From: an uncultured Helicobacter sp.
GTDB lineage: Bacteria > Campylobacterota > Campylobacteria > Campylobacterales > Helicobacteraceae
Direction of reading: 5' to 3'
Length of the DNA stretch: 64,000 nucleotides
NCBI RefSeq assembly: GCF_947367035.1
Contig: NZ_CANBCA010000003.1
Location: 34,408 to 98,407, forward strand
Position numbers and translations under genes: made by a program. Within the stretch, counting starts at the first letter, position 1; every line of letters starts with the position of its first letter. This document shows positions 56,831 to 64,000 of the stretch, piece by piece. The notes under the pieces were generated by a model, which searched no databases, was not told where the DNA came from, and worked only from the letters and a program-made list of their open reading frames with translations.

Positions 56831-58159
56831 TTAAAAAATAAATCGCAAAATTGTAGCCCAATCTGCACTTGTAAGCGTTAATTGAGGAAACAAAAATACC
56901 AATCCTAATACCAAAACTTGTAGCACAATAAATGGCACAACCCCTTTATAAATTTCACCAATCTTAATTGCGTCTCCAACTGCAGATTTCAAAAAGAAAA
57001 TGGAGAATCCAAAGGGAGGAGTTAAAAAACTTGTCTGCAAATTAATCGCTACTAACAATGCAAACCATAGCATATTAATTTGATAGTGCATAGCAATCCC
57101 CGCTAGAATCGGTAAAGCAATATAACAAATCTCAAAAAAATCAATTAGAAATCCCAATACAAAAATCACAAGCATTGCCACTAGCATAAAATAAAGAGGT
57201 GAATTTAAATAATTTGCAAAAAACTCTAGCACAACCACATCACCACCTAGCTCATTAAATACGAGCGTGAAGCAATTTGCACCAATGAGAATCATAAACA
57301 CCATTCCGCAAAAGGTAATCGTCTCTTGACTTGCTTGTTTAATTAAGCTTAAATGAAGTTGTCCATTGAGCAAACTTAGGAGTAACGCACCTACTACACC
57401 GATTGCTGCGGCTTGGGTTGGCTCTACGATTCCACCTAAAATACTTCCTAATACTAATGTGATTAAAATAATCGGTGGAATCGCCATTTTCAATGCATCT
57501 AATGCCAAAGTGCGTAGATTTTTAGAATCATCAGGATTGGCGGGGGCAAGTTTAGGGGCAAACATCACTACCCCTAAAACGAACAAAACATAAACTCCCA
57601 CAAGTATAATACTCGGCAGAATTGCGGCACTAAAGAGGTCGCGCACACTCACATTTAAAACATCAGCTAAAATGATTAAAATAATAGATGGAGGGATAAT
57701 CTGTCCCAAAGTTCCACTTGCAGCCACCACACCAGAAATTAATCGTTTATCATAGTTAGCTTTAATCATTGTTGGCACTGCAATCACACCCATCATTACA
57801 ACGGTTGCCCCTACAATTCCTGTGCTAGCAGAGAGCAAGACACCCACTAGAATCACTCCCATTGCTGCACCCCCGCCAAGTGAGCCAAAAAGCTTTGCAA
57901 TAGAGTTAATCAAACGTTCTGCGATTCCGCTTCGCTCTAAAATCATTCCCATTAAAATAAACAATGGAATCGCAATCAAAGTGGTATTACTAAAAATCCC
58001 CTCCAAACGATTAGGCAAAAAAGTCAGCACATAAGGATTACCACCAAAAGCCATTAAATAACTACCTACAATCAACCCACTAGAACCAAAAGCAAAAGCA
58101 ACAGGCACACCCACAACCAAAAGAATGATTGCAATTCCAATTAAAGCGAGTAATTCCAT
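56831..58159 (-). CDS. TRAP transporter large permease (DctM)
   Basis: The 442-residue inner-membrane protein has about 12 hydrophobic segments and DctM features: PLFILMGMILERSGIAERL, STGIVGATVVMMGVIAVPTM and SGTLGQIIPPSIILII. It is the Na+-coupled transport subunit. Its ATG shares the junction TAAATG with the small-permease stop. Confidence 0.94.
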   Translation of the reverse strand: MELLALIGIAIILLVVGVPVAFAFGSSGLIVGSYLMAFGGNPYVLTFLPNRLEGIFSNTTLIAIPLFILMGMILERSGIAERLINSIAKLFGSLGGGAAMGVILVGVLLSASTGIVGATVVMMGVIAVPTMIKANYDKRLISGVVAASGTLGQIIPPSIILIILADVLNVSVRDLFSAAILPSIILVGVYVLFVLGVVMFAPKLAPANPDDSKNLRTLALDALKMAIPPIILITLVLGSILGGIVEPTQAAAIGVVGALLLSLLNGQLHLSLIKQASQETITFCGMVFMILIGANCFTLVFNELGGDVVVLEFFANYLNSPLYFMLVAMLVIFVLGFLIDFFEICYIALPILAGIAMHYQINMLWFALLVAINLQTSFLTPPFGFSIFFLKSAVGDAIKIGEIYKGVVPFIVLQVLVLGLVFLFPQLTLTSADWATILRFIF

Positions 58160-58741
58160 TTAAGATTCCTGCTTTTGTGCTTTTAAATTTGCCTTTAGTG
58201 TTTGTGTTTCTTCTGTAAAAAAACCTATGCGTGTTGAGTAATCTTGCTGCTTTATCTTTATAAACGACTTCAAGATTTCACTAAGACTTTGCAAACTTAG
58301 AAGAAAGAATCCAAACACAACAAAAGACTTAAAAATAAAATAATAAGGAATTTTTCCATTTTGCGAGGATTCTCCAATCTTAAAAGATTGAATCGTGAAA
58401 TCTAAACCATACTTTATCATCACTAGACAAAATGGCAAGATAAAAAAGAGATTCACACAAAGAAAGCTCACCACTTTTACTTTATCACTATAATGCACAT
58501 AGAGCAAATCTACACGCACGTGTTTGTCTTCTTTTAATGTCCAAGAAAATGCTAAAAGCACCATTAAAGCAAAACAATAAAGGCTGAAGTCGTCTAATTT
58601 GCTATTCACATAAGAAAAATTCAATGCAATAGAAAGCCCAAAGGTAAGCAAACACAATGCCCACAATGCAATCATAGAAACACGAGAATTCCAAAGGCTT
58701 AAACTATCTAAAATATGCGCAATTTTTAAGATTTTTTGCAT
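58160..58741 (-). CDS. TRAP transporter small permease (DctQ)
   Basis: The protein has about 193 residues and four hydrophobic segments, with the conserved TLKEDKHVRVDLLY motif after helix 2, typical of DctQ. It forms the membrane complex with DctM. ATG 58741 is chosen; a TTG at 58747 has closer spacing to AGGA and cannot be excluded. It is the first gene of the three-gene TRAP operon. Confidence 0.9.
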   Translation of the reverse strand: MQKILKIAHILDSLSLWNSRVSMIALWALCLLTFGLSIALNFSYVNSKLDDFSLYCFALMVLLAFSWTLKEDKHVRVDLLYVHYSDKVKVVSFLCVNLFFILPFCLVMIKYGLDFTIQSFKIGESSQNGKIPYYFIFKSFVVFGFFLLSLQSLSEILKSFIKIKQQDYSTRIGFFTEETQTLKANLKAQKQES

Positions 58742-58910
58742 TATCAAGGATTCCTAAATTTGAATCAAAAATTAAAACTTGCACTTATACCAAAAATTTC
58801 AATAAATTTCAAGCAAAGCAATGGCGTCTTATGTTTTTATCCTAAATAATATATGAGTTTAATTCTCTAGAAAAGACAATAACTAAGGTAAAACTTCAAA
58901 TAAGAATGAG

Positions 58911-58956
58911 ATTGTAGAGGTTGTGCATTACTCTAACCCCTACACTTTTCTACAAT
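58911..58956. terminator. Nested inverted repeat after the cold-shock-like membrane gene
   Basis: ATTGTAGA (58911-58918) and TCTACAAT (58949-58956) match perfectly. Inside, GTAGAGGTT pairs with AACCCCTAC with one mismatch, so two alternative stems share arms. It sits 11 bases past the stop of the upstream minus-strand gene. It could act as a terminator, though no T run follows. Confidence 0.45.
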
Positions 58957-58966
58957 AACTAATGTA

Positions 58967-59695
58967 TTACAAGGCATTAGGAGACTTTTTTACTTCTTCA
59001 AATTTAATCCACGCTAAAACTTGTAAAACAATTGCTCCGATTAAGAACAGGAAGCCGATATAGAAAAAAGAAGTTGCCAAACCAACCATTGTCAAATAAA
59101 AACTATATAAGAAAAAGGGTTGATTCGTGATTTGCGCAAGTTCTTTATGATACAAATACCCATAATAAGCACATACAAGCAAAACAACTAAAGAGAAAAC
59201 GATACCAAAGATACCAAAGGACGCATTATCTGTATAACTAGCCAAAAGCAAACCACCTACGATAGAAAAAATAATGGATACCATAGAAAATACCATTGCT
59301 ATCATTCCGATAACGAAGTTTTTGAGTAAAGTTTGACTACCACTTATTTTTTTCAATGCAATCACAATTAAGATATTTAATACAAAGCCAATAATGCCCA
59401 GAATCTGCCCTATGATTGGAATCCCACTAAGCACATAACAACCATACATTAAAAATGCTTTCATTTTTATGCTTGGAATATCCTCTGCTAAAAGACTTTC
59501 TTTACTTAAACTAAACTGCTTCTTGATTAAATAAATATTGACGGCTTTGTCCTCTTGTATTTCAAAATCCACTTCATTTTCTATGATGCTCTGCACTGCT
59601 CTACCTTCTAGGTTTCTTATCTCTGAAACTTCAAAGTTATAACGATGCCCATCATTGCCACTAATAATATTTTCACTAAGGATTCTTCCTAGCAT
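58967..59695 (-). CDS. Membrane protein with N-terminal cold-shock-like domain
   Basis: The first 70 or so of 242 residues look like a small beta-barrel (GRILSENIISGNDGHRYNFE, then VDFEIQEDKAVNIYLI), a pattern seen in cold-shock/OB-like heads of some membrane proteins. The rest has about five hydrophobic segments (from about 85 to 232). The function is unknown. It lies alone, divergent from terC, with a ribosome site AGGAG before ATG 59695. Confidence 0.75.
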   Translation of the reverse strand: MLGRILSENIISGNDGHRYNFEVSEIRNLEGRAVQSIIENEVDFEIQEDKAVNIYLIKKQFSLSKESLLAEDIPSIKMKAFLMYGCYVLSGIPIIGQILGIIGFVLNILIVIALKKISGSQTLLKNFVIGMIAMVFSMVSIIFSIVGGLLLASYTDNASFGIFGIVFSLVVLLVCAYYGYLYHKELAQITNQPFFLYSFYLTMVGLATSFFYIGFLFLIGAIVLQVLAWIKFEEVKKSPNAL

Positions 59696-59807
59696 ATAAT
59701 CTCCTAAATTATAAGTTTATAAGGCAGAATTATATCCCAATAAATACCTTTTAAGCAGTTTTTGCTAAAAATAACTTATAATTATGATTTTAAAATAAGG
59801 AATCTTA

Positions 59808-60548
59808 ATGTTTGATTGGATTGTAAATCCTGAAATGTGGGTAGCACTAGCAACTTTGATTGCTCTTGAAATTGTGCTTGGAATTGATAATATTATCTTT
59901 ATTGCGATTCTTGTAGGAAGACTACCAAAAGAACAACGACAAAAGGCTCGTATTCTTGGGCTTTCTTTGGCAATGATAACGCGTCTTTTGTTGCTTCTTT
60001 CGCTCTTTTGGATTATGAAACTTACCACACCTTTATTTAGTGTTTTAGGGCAAGAGATTTCCGGTCGTGATTTGATTTTAATTTTGGGTGGGCTTTTTTT
60101 AATTGGAAAATCTACATTAGAAATTCACCACGACATTGATAATGCAGAAGAATCCAACGAGAAAAATTCCTTACAAGCAGGAGTAAGAAAAGGATTTTTT
60201 AGTGTGCTAATTCAAATTGCTATTTTAGATATTGTTTTCTCCCTAGATTCTGTCATTACCGCTGTTGGAATGGTAAGCAATATTGAAATTATGATGATTG
60301 CAGTGATTGTTGCAGTGGGTGTAATGATGATTGCTAGTAAAAGTATTTCAGAATTTGTAGAAAACAACCCAACGATTAAAATCCTCGCACTTGCTTTTTT
60401 GATTTTAGTAGGTGTAACACTTGTTGCTGAAGGTTTGGATTTCCATATTTCTAAGGCTTATATTTATTTTGCAATGGCATTCTCTTTGGGTGTGGAATCT
60501 ATTAACATTTATATTAAGAAAAAACGATTAGCCAAAAGAGAAAATTAA
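59808..60548 (+). CDS. TerC-family membrane protein
   Basis: The 246-residue protein has seven hydrophobic segments and TerC motifs: EIVLGIDNIIFIAILVGRLP near the start and LDIVFSLDSVITAVGM in the middle, whose membrane Asp residues probably bind metal. Family members such as Alx and MeeF/MeeY export Mn2+. The C-terminal CBS/CorC domains of longer relatives are absent. The tellurium label is historical. Confidence 0.88.
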   Translation: MFDWIVNPEMWVALATLIALEIVLGIDNIIFIAILVGRLPKEQRQKARILGLSLAMITRLLLLLSLFWIMKLTTPLFSVLGQEISGRDLILILGGLFLIGKSTLEIHHDIDNAEESNEKNSLQAGVRKGFFSVLIQIAILDIVFSLDSVITAVGMVSNIEIMMIAVIVAVGVMMIASKSISEFVENNPTIKILALAFLILVGVTLVAEGLDFHISKAYIYFAMAFSLGVESINIYIKKKRLAKREN

Positions 60549-60571
60549 CTTTACACATATTAAGGAATCCT

Positions 60572-60814
60572 ATGCCCTATGTTAATATTAAAATTACAAG
60601 AGAAAATGGCACACCTACTAAAGAACAAAAACAAAGCATTATCGCAGGGGTTACGAATCTTTTAAGTGAAGTGTTGGGTAGAAACCCTGCTTCACTTGTT
60701 GTTGTCATTGACGAAATTGACTGCGATAATTATGGAGTAGGTGGAATCACAATTACACAAAAACGTAAAGAAAATGCAACAAACTCCCATCAAACCAACG
60801 AGATAAATTTATGA
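60572..60814 (+). CDS. 4-oxalocrotonate tautomerase family protein (DmpI-like)
   Basis: The 80-residue protein begins MPYVNIKITRENG, so Met removal would expose the catalytic Pro1. A lysine- and arginine-bearing segment (LLSEVLGRNPASLVVVIDEI) follows the family. Such enzymes are hexamers acting on 2-hydroxymuconate-like substrates, but the natural substrate in Helicobacter (HP0924) is unclear. It overlaps polA by ATGA at 60811-60814. Confidence 0.9.
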   Translation: MPYVNIKITRENGTPTKEQKQSIIAGVTNLLSEVLGRNPASLVVVIDEIDCDNYGVGGITITQKRKENATNSHQTNEINL

Positions 60815-63528
60815 AAACACTTACAATCATTGATACATTTGGTTTCCTCTTTCGCAGTTATTTTGCCCTACCACCACTTAAAAACCACGATGGTTTTCCC
60901 ACAGGACTACTCACAGGCTTTGCAAAACTGATTATGCAATTATATAAGGACTATCCACAAGATTATTTAGTGTTTGCACTAGATTCCAAGGAAGAAAACT
61001 TCCGCAAAAGTATAGACCCGCTTTATAAAGCAAATCGTCCGGAAGTCCCACAAGACCTTAAATTACAATTAAAAGTCGCGATTGATTGGGTAGAACAAAT
61101 GGGGTTTAAAAACCTTTCCATTGCAGGATATGAGGCTGATGATGTGATAGCCTCTATCAACAAGCAAGCAAATAATCTTAATGTTTATGTGCGAATTATC
61201 AGCCACGATAAAGACCTTTATCAACTCATTGATGGGGATACTTTTCTTTTTGACCCTAAGAAAAAAAAGGAAATACACGAAATAGATTGCCTAGAAAAAT
61301 ATGGGGTTACGCCAGCACAATTTGTGGATTTTCAAAGCTTAGTGGGCGATAACTCTGATAATATTCCGGGCGTCAAAGGAATCGGAGCAAAAGGTGCAGC
61401 GGGATTGTTGTGTAACTTTCAAACCTTAGATGGAATCTATGAAAATATTAACAAAATTGCCTCCAAACGCACACAAGAACTACTAAAACTTCATAAAGAC
61501 GATGCTTATCGTAGTCAAAAACTTGTGCGTTTGCGTGATGATTTGTTAGAAGATTTCAATTTGCAAGATTGCCAAATGCCCCACCAAAACCCTTTGCTAA
61601 AAATCACGCAATCCCTAAAAGCCTATGAAATCAATAGCATATTAAAAAAGATTCTACCTAAAGATTTACCAAAAAACTCTTTGCACTTATTTCAAAACTC
61701 TACAAAAATTAGAGAATCGCAAGATTTTATTCCACAAACACCAGCACCAACCCCCTTTCACTTCAAAGCCCATTTACTAAACACTGATGAAAAATTACGT
61801 GATTTTTTACCTCAAATTACCCGCGATTCTATCGTATCTTTTGACACCGAAACAACAAATTTAGATGTATTGAATGCTAAAATCGTGGGATTCTCCTTTA
61901 GTCTTGATGGAATCAATGCCTATTACGCACCTTTGGCACATAATTATCTAGGCGTAGAAGAACAAATAAGCAAACAAGTCGCCCTAGAATTTATCCAAGC
62001 ACTTTTTAATGCCAAAGCCATTATTGGACATAATTTGAAATATGACTTAGAAATCTTACGCACAAACTTTAACTTCACTCCTCAAAATTTCTTTAACATT
62101 AAAGATAGTATGCTTGTCGCTTGGCTTTACCAAAGCGACTTGCCTTGTAACCTTGATTCACTAATGTTACGATACTTCAAACACGAGATGATTCATTATA
62201 AAGATGTGGTTAAAAAGGGGGAAAATTTCTCACAGATTCCAATAGAATATGCTTGTCAATATGCTAGTGAAGACGCAGCAGCTTGTTATCAACTCTATCA
62301 AAAGCTAACTAGCCTACTTCCGCCCAATCTACTTCAAGTCGCGCAATCCACAGAATTTCCCTTTATTCAATGTCTTGTGAATATGGAATTAAGCGGGACA
62401 AAAATTGATATTGAATATTTTAAAGAACTCAAATCTGAAATGTCTGCCAAACTTTCTAGCCTTTCAGAGGAGATTTTCTCCCTTGCGCAAAAGAATTTCA
62501 ACCTCAACTCACCCCAACAGCTCTCTATTGTGTTATTTGAAGATTTAAAATTACAAAGTGGCAAAAAAACAAAATCTGGTTTAAGCACTTCTCAAATGGT
62601 GTTAAACTCTCTCTTTGATGCACACCCCATCGTCCCAAAAATCCTAGAATATCGTGAGCTTTTCAAGCTTTTTAGCACCTATATTGAACCTTTAATTGAA
62701 CACGCGAAACTCAACTCTGCACATAAAATCTACACTTCATTTATGCAAACAGGCACAAGCACAGGCAGACTAAGCTCTAAAAATCCCAATTTGCAAAATA
62801 TTCCTGTCAAAACTGCGCAGGGCAGACGCATAAGGCAAGGTTTCATTGCACAAGAAAACCATCTACTCGTAAGCCTAGATTATTCGCAAATTGAACTAAG
62901 ACTTTTGGCTCATTTCTCACAAGATAAAGCAATGATTGAAGCGTTTCGGCAAAATGCAGATATTCATCTTGAAACTGCCAAAAAAATATTTGGTGAAGAT
63001 TTAGCAAAAGAAAAACGTGCAGTGGCTAAAAGCATTAATTTTGGGCTTATCTATGGTATGGGACCAAAAAAACTCTCTGAAACATTAAAAATCAGCTTCC
63101 AAGAAGCAAAAACTTATATCCAAAACTATTTTGAATCTTTCCCAACCGTGAAAGATTTTTTAAAAGCTCAAGAAGATTTTATTTTAGAAAATGGCTATTC
63201 TCTTACCTTATTAGGGCGAATGCGCAAATTTGATTTTCGTGGAACACAAGAATACCAAAAAGCAGCATTTTTGCGTGAGGGAATCAATGCAATCTTTCAA
63301 GGAAGTGCAGCAGACATTATTAAAATGGCAATGAATGCTATCACACAAGCAAATTTAAAATCTAAATTACTTTTACAAGTGCATGACGAATTAATTTTTG
63401 AATCTCCCAAAAATTATGCACAAGAGGAAGCACAAAAAATCGCTTCTATTATGGAAAACATCACTACTTTAAAAATCCCTCTCAAATGCACCATTAGCAC
63501 CGCAAATAATTGGGGCGAATTGAAATAG
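60811..63528 (+). CDS. polA: DNA polymerase I
   Basis: The 905 residues include a 5'-nuclease domain (YEADDVIAS, SHDKDLYQL, GDNSDNIPGVKGIGAKGA), a 3'-5' exonuclease domain and a polymerase domain (SLDYSQIELRLLAHFS, AKSINFGLIYGMG, LQVHDELIFE). All three proofreading motifs look intact: FDTETTNLD, GHNLKYDLEI and YASEDAAACY. It fills gaps left by primer removal and repair. Its start overlaps the tautomerase stop. Confidence 0.96.
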   Translation: MKTLTIIDTFGFLFRSYFALPPLKNHDGFPTGLLTGFAKLIMQLYKDYPQDYLVFALDSKEENFRKSIDPLYKANRPEVPQDLKLQLKVAIDWVEQMGFKNLSIAGYEADDVIASINKQANNLNVYVRIISHDKDLYQLIDGDTFLFDPKKKKEIHEIDCLEKYGVTPAQFVDFQSLVGDNSDNIPGVKGIGAKGAAGLLCNFQTLDGIYENINKIASKRTQELLKLHKDDAYRSQKLVRLRDDLLEDFNLQDCQMPHQNPLLKITQSLKAYEINSILKKILPKDLPKNSLHLFQNSTKIRESQDFIPQTPAPTPFHFKAHLLNTDEKLRDFLPQITRDSIVSFDTETTNLDVLNAKIVGFSFSLDGINAYYAPLAHNYLGVEEQISKQVALEFIQALFNAKAIIGHNLKYDLEILRTNFNFTPQNFFNIKDSMLVAWLYQSDLPCNLDSLMLRYFKHEMIHYKDVVKKGENFSQIPIEYACQYASEDAAACYQLYQKLTSLLPPNLLQVAQSTEFPFIQCLVNMELSGTKIDIEYFKELKSEMSAKLSSLSEEIFSLAQKNFNLNSPQQLSIVLFEDLKLQSGKKTKSGLSTSQMVLNSLFDAHPIVPKILEYRELFKLFSTYIEPLIEHAKLNSAHKIYTSFMQTGTSTGRLSSKNPNLQNIPVKTAQGRRIRQGFIAQENHLLVSLDYSQIELRLLAHFSQDKAMIEAFRQNADIHLETAKKIFGEDLAKEKRAVAKSINFGLIYGMGPKKLSETLKISFQEAKTYIQNYFESFPTVKDFLKAQEDFILENGYSLTLLGRMRKFDFRGTQEYQKAAFLREGINAIFQGSAADIIKMAMNAITQANLKSKLLLQVHDELIFESPKNYAQEEAQKIASIMENITTLKIPLKCTISTANNWGELK

Positions 63529-63774
63529 AGGGCAATGCCCGAAACAATCTATAATACAGATAATAACAACTCAAGACGCAAACCCACCCCACTTGGCATA
63601 GGCTGCTACATAAATTCTATAAAATCATAAATTTCATAGTAGAGTCCTTAATTCAAAAGTAAAAGGATAAGGAAATATCTTAAAATAGAGAGTTTTTGAG
63701 GATTAAGAAAAAGAATCCAAAGGAGAATTTTTCTGCAAAATTTACTTTAAATTAAAAATATCTTAAAAAATAAC

Positions 63775-63801
63775 TTGACACCCCCCCCAATTTGCTACAA
63801 T
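63775..63801 (+). promoter_or_regulatory. Promoter with C8 homopolymer spacer, probably phase-variable
   Basis: -35 TTGACA (63775-63780) is a perfect consensus. The 15-base spacer begins with C8 (63781-63788), and an extended -10 TGC-TACAAT (63793-63801) follows. Poly-C is the only C or G run of 8 noticed in the window. Adding or losing C changes -35/-10 spacing away from or toward the 17-bp optimum, so slippage could switch expression strength. Confidence 0.65.
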
Positions 63802-63810
63802 TTGAACCTT

Positions 63811-63936
63811 GCTTTAGTTAGGTTAGAATATTCCTAAAGCTAGATCTTACTTGATTGATAGGGTGAAGCGGATTAAAGCACAAGTTTGCTTTATGAAGCC
63901 TTAGCCCTAAGTAGTCAGAGTTGTAATTTCGAAATT
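63811..63936 (+). promoter_or_regulatory. Structured 5' leader
   Basis: In the predicted leader, GCTTTAG (63811-63817) pairs with CTAAAGC (63834-63840), AAAGCA pairs with TGCTTT around a 6-base loop (63875-63892), and AATTTCGAAATT (63925-63936) is a perfect palindrome just before the AAGGAG site. The hairpins could stabilise the message or control translation; they do not match a riboswitch I know. Confidence 0.45.
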
Positions 63937-63957
63937 TTAACGAAAAAGGAGATTAAA

Positions 63958-64000
63958 ATGAAATTTCTAAAATTAAGTTTAGCAGCAAGTGTTGCTTTAG
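63958..64000 (+). CDS. Start of a secreted or outer-membrane protein
   Basis: The 14 visible residues (MKFLKLSLAASVAL) look like the beginning of a Sec signal peptide, with Lys residues then a hydrophobic run. An AAGGAG site is present before ATG 63958. The long leader and strong promoter suggest an abundant product. The signal resembles those of Campylobacter/Helicobacter major outer-membrane proteins, but the mature protein is outside the window, so its identity is inference. Confidence 0.6.
   Translation, partial: MKFLKLSLAASVAL

Larger units (their letters stand above)
63529..63957 (+). other. 429-bp non-coding stretch: promoter and leader of the next gene
   Basis: No supported coding frame. 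The first 240 bases are AT-rich with no clear RNA or repeat beyond a short GGGC/GCCC hairpin at the polA end. The rest holds a TTGACA/TACAAT promoter with a C8 spacer tract and a structured leader of about 150 bases. Confidence 0.7.

Noticed and set aside
63541..63770. Possible small RNA downstream of polA
   Set aside because: AT-rich with only weak pairing and no promoter-terminator pair that I can support.

Overview
The window is AT-rich, densely coded Campylobacterota DNA, most likely from a Helicobacter of the enterohepatic type or a close relative. The evidence is gene content and order. Several blocks match H. pylori order as I remember it: glyQ-nif3-flgZ-waaA-rluA (HP0960 to HP0956), slt-yggT-gltX2 (HP0645 to HP0643), prmC-M48 protease (HP0381/0382), nifS-nifU (HP0220/0221), pflB-serS (HP1479/1480), small ORF-rqcH-recN-nadK-membrane protein (HP1391 to HP1395) and rpiB-M50-lepB-folD (HP0574 to HP0577). 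Between these lie genes I associate more with Campylobacter, Wolinella or enterohepatic helicobacters: amtB-glnK, a MacAB-TolC-like pump, a tandem dynamin-like pair, a TRAP transporter and a second MreB-like protein. No species-level marker is visible.

Layout. 1-7.3 kb: a yqeY fragment facing flgH, which has a near-consensus sigma-54 promoter, then thrC and the glyQ to rluA operon. 7.3-16.3 kb: ferritin with a Fur-type operator over its promoter, amtB-glnK, two cation/proton antiporters around recR, then cysE and speA behind an 86-residue protein that looks like an isolated flagellar rod/hook tail. 16.7-22.6 kb: a Gln-rich small protein, slt, yggT, gltX2, prmC and an M48 protease. 22.7-27.4 kb: divergent MreB-like protein, PgeF and KdsB in one operon, then the NIF-type Fe-S machinery. 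27.4-36 kb: split MacB, MacA, TolC-like lipoprotein, PflB and serS. 36-49 kb: two small membrane or acidic proteins, a MATE exporter, the rqcH to nadK block, a protein with a C-terminal J domain, and an MFS-DLP1-DLP2 operon. 49-59 kb: rpiB to folD, an orphan cytochrome c, SRP RNA, a sugar-nucleotide epimerase with a class V aminotransferase, and a TRAP transporter. 59-64 kb: a membrane protein with a cold-shock-like head, terC, a tautomerase, polA and the start of a secreted/outer-membrane protein.

The last 230 bases hold one of the more distinctive signals: a C8 tract fills much of the 15-bp spacer between a perfect TTGACA and an extended -10, the layout expected of a promoter that varies phase by slippage. 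Other points of interest are the MreB-like protein with an altered phosphate-2 loop, the stand-alone rod-tail protein in the speA-cysE operon, and the MFS-DLP1-DLP2 operon. I saw no insertion sequence, prophage, CRISPR array, tRNA or rRNA, and no clear pseudogene; this is mostly core chromosome. H. pylori locus numbers and family assignments are from memory and were not searched.
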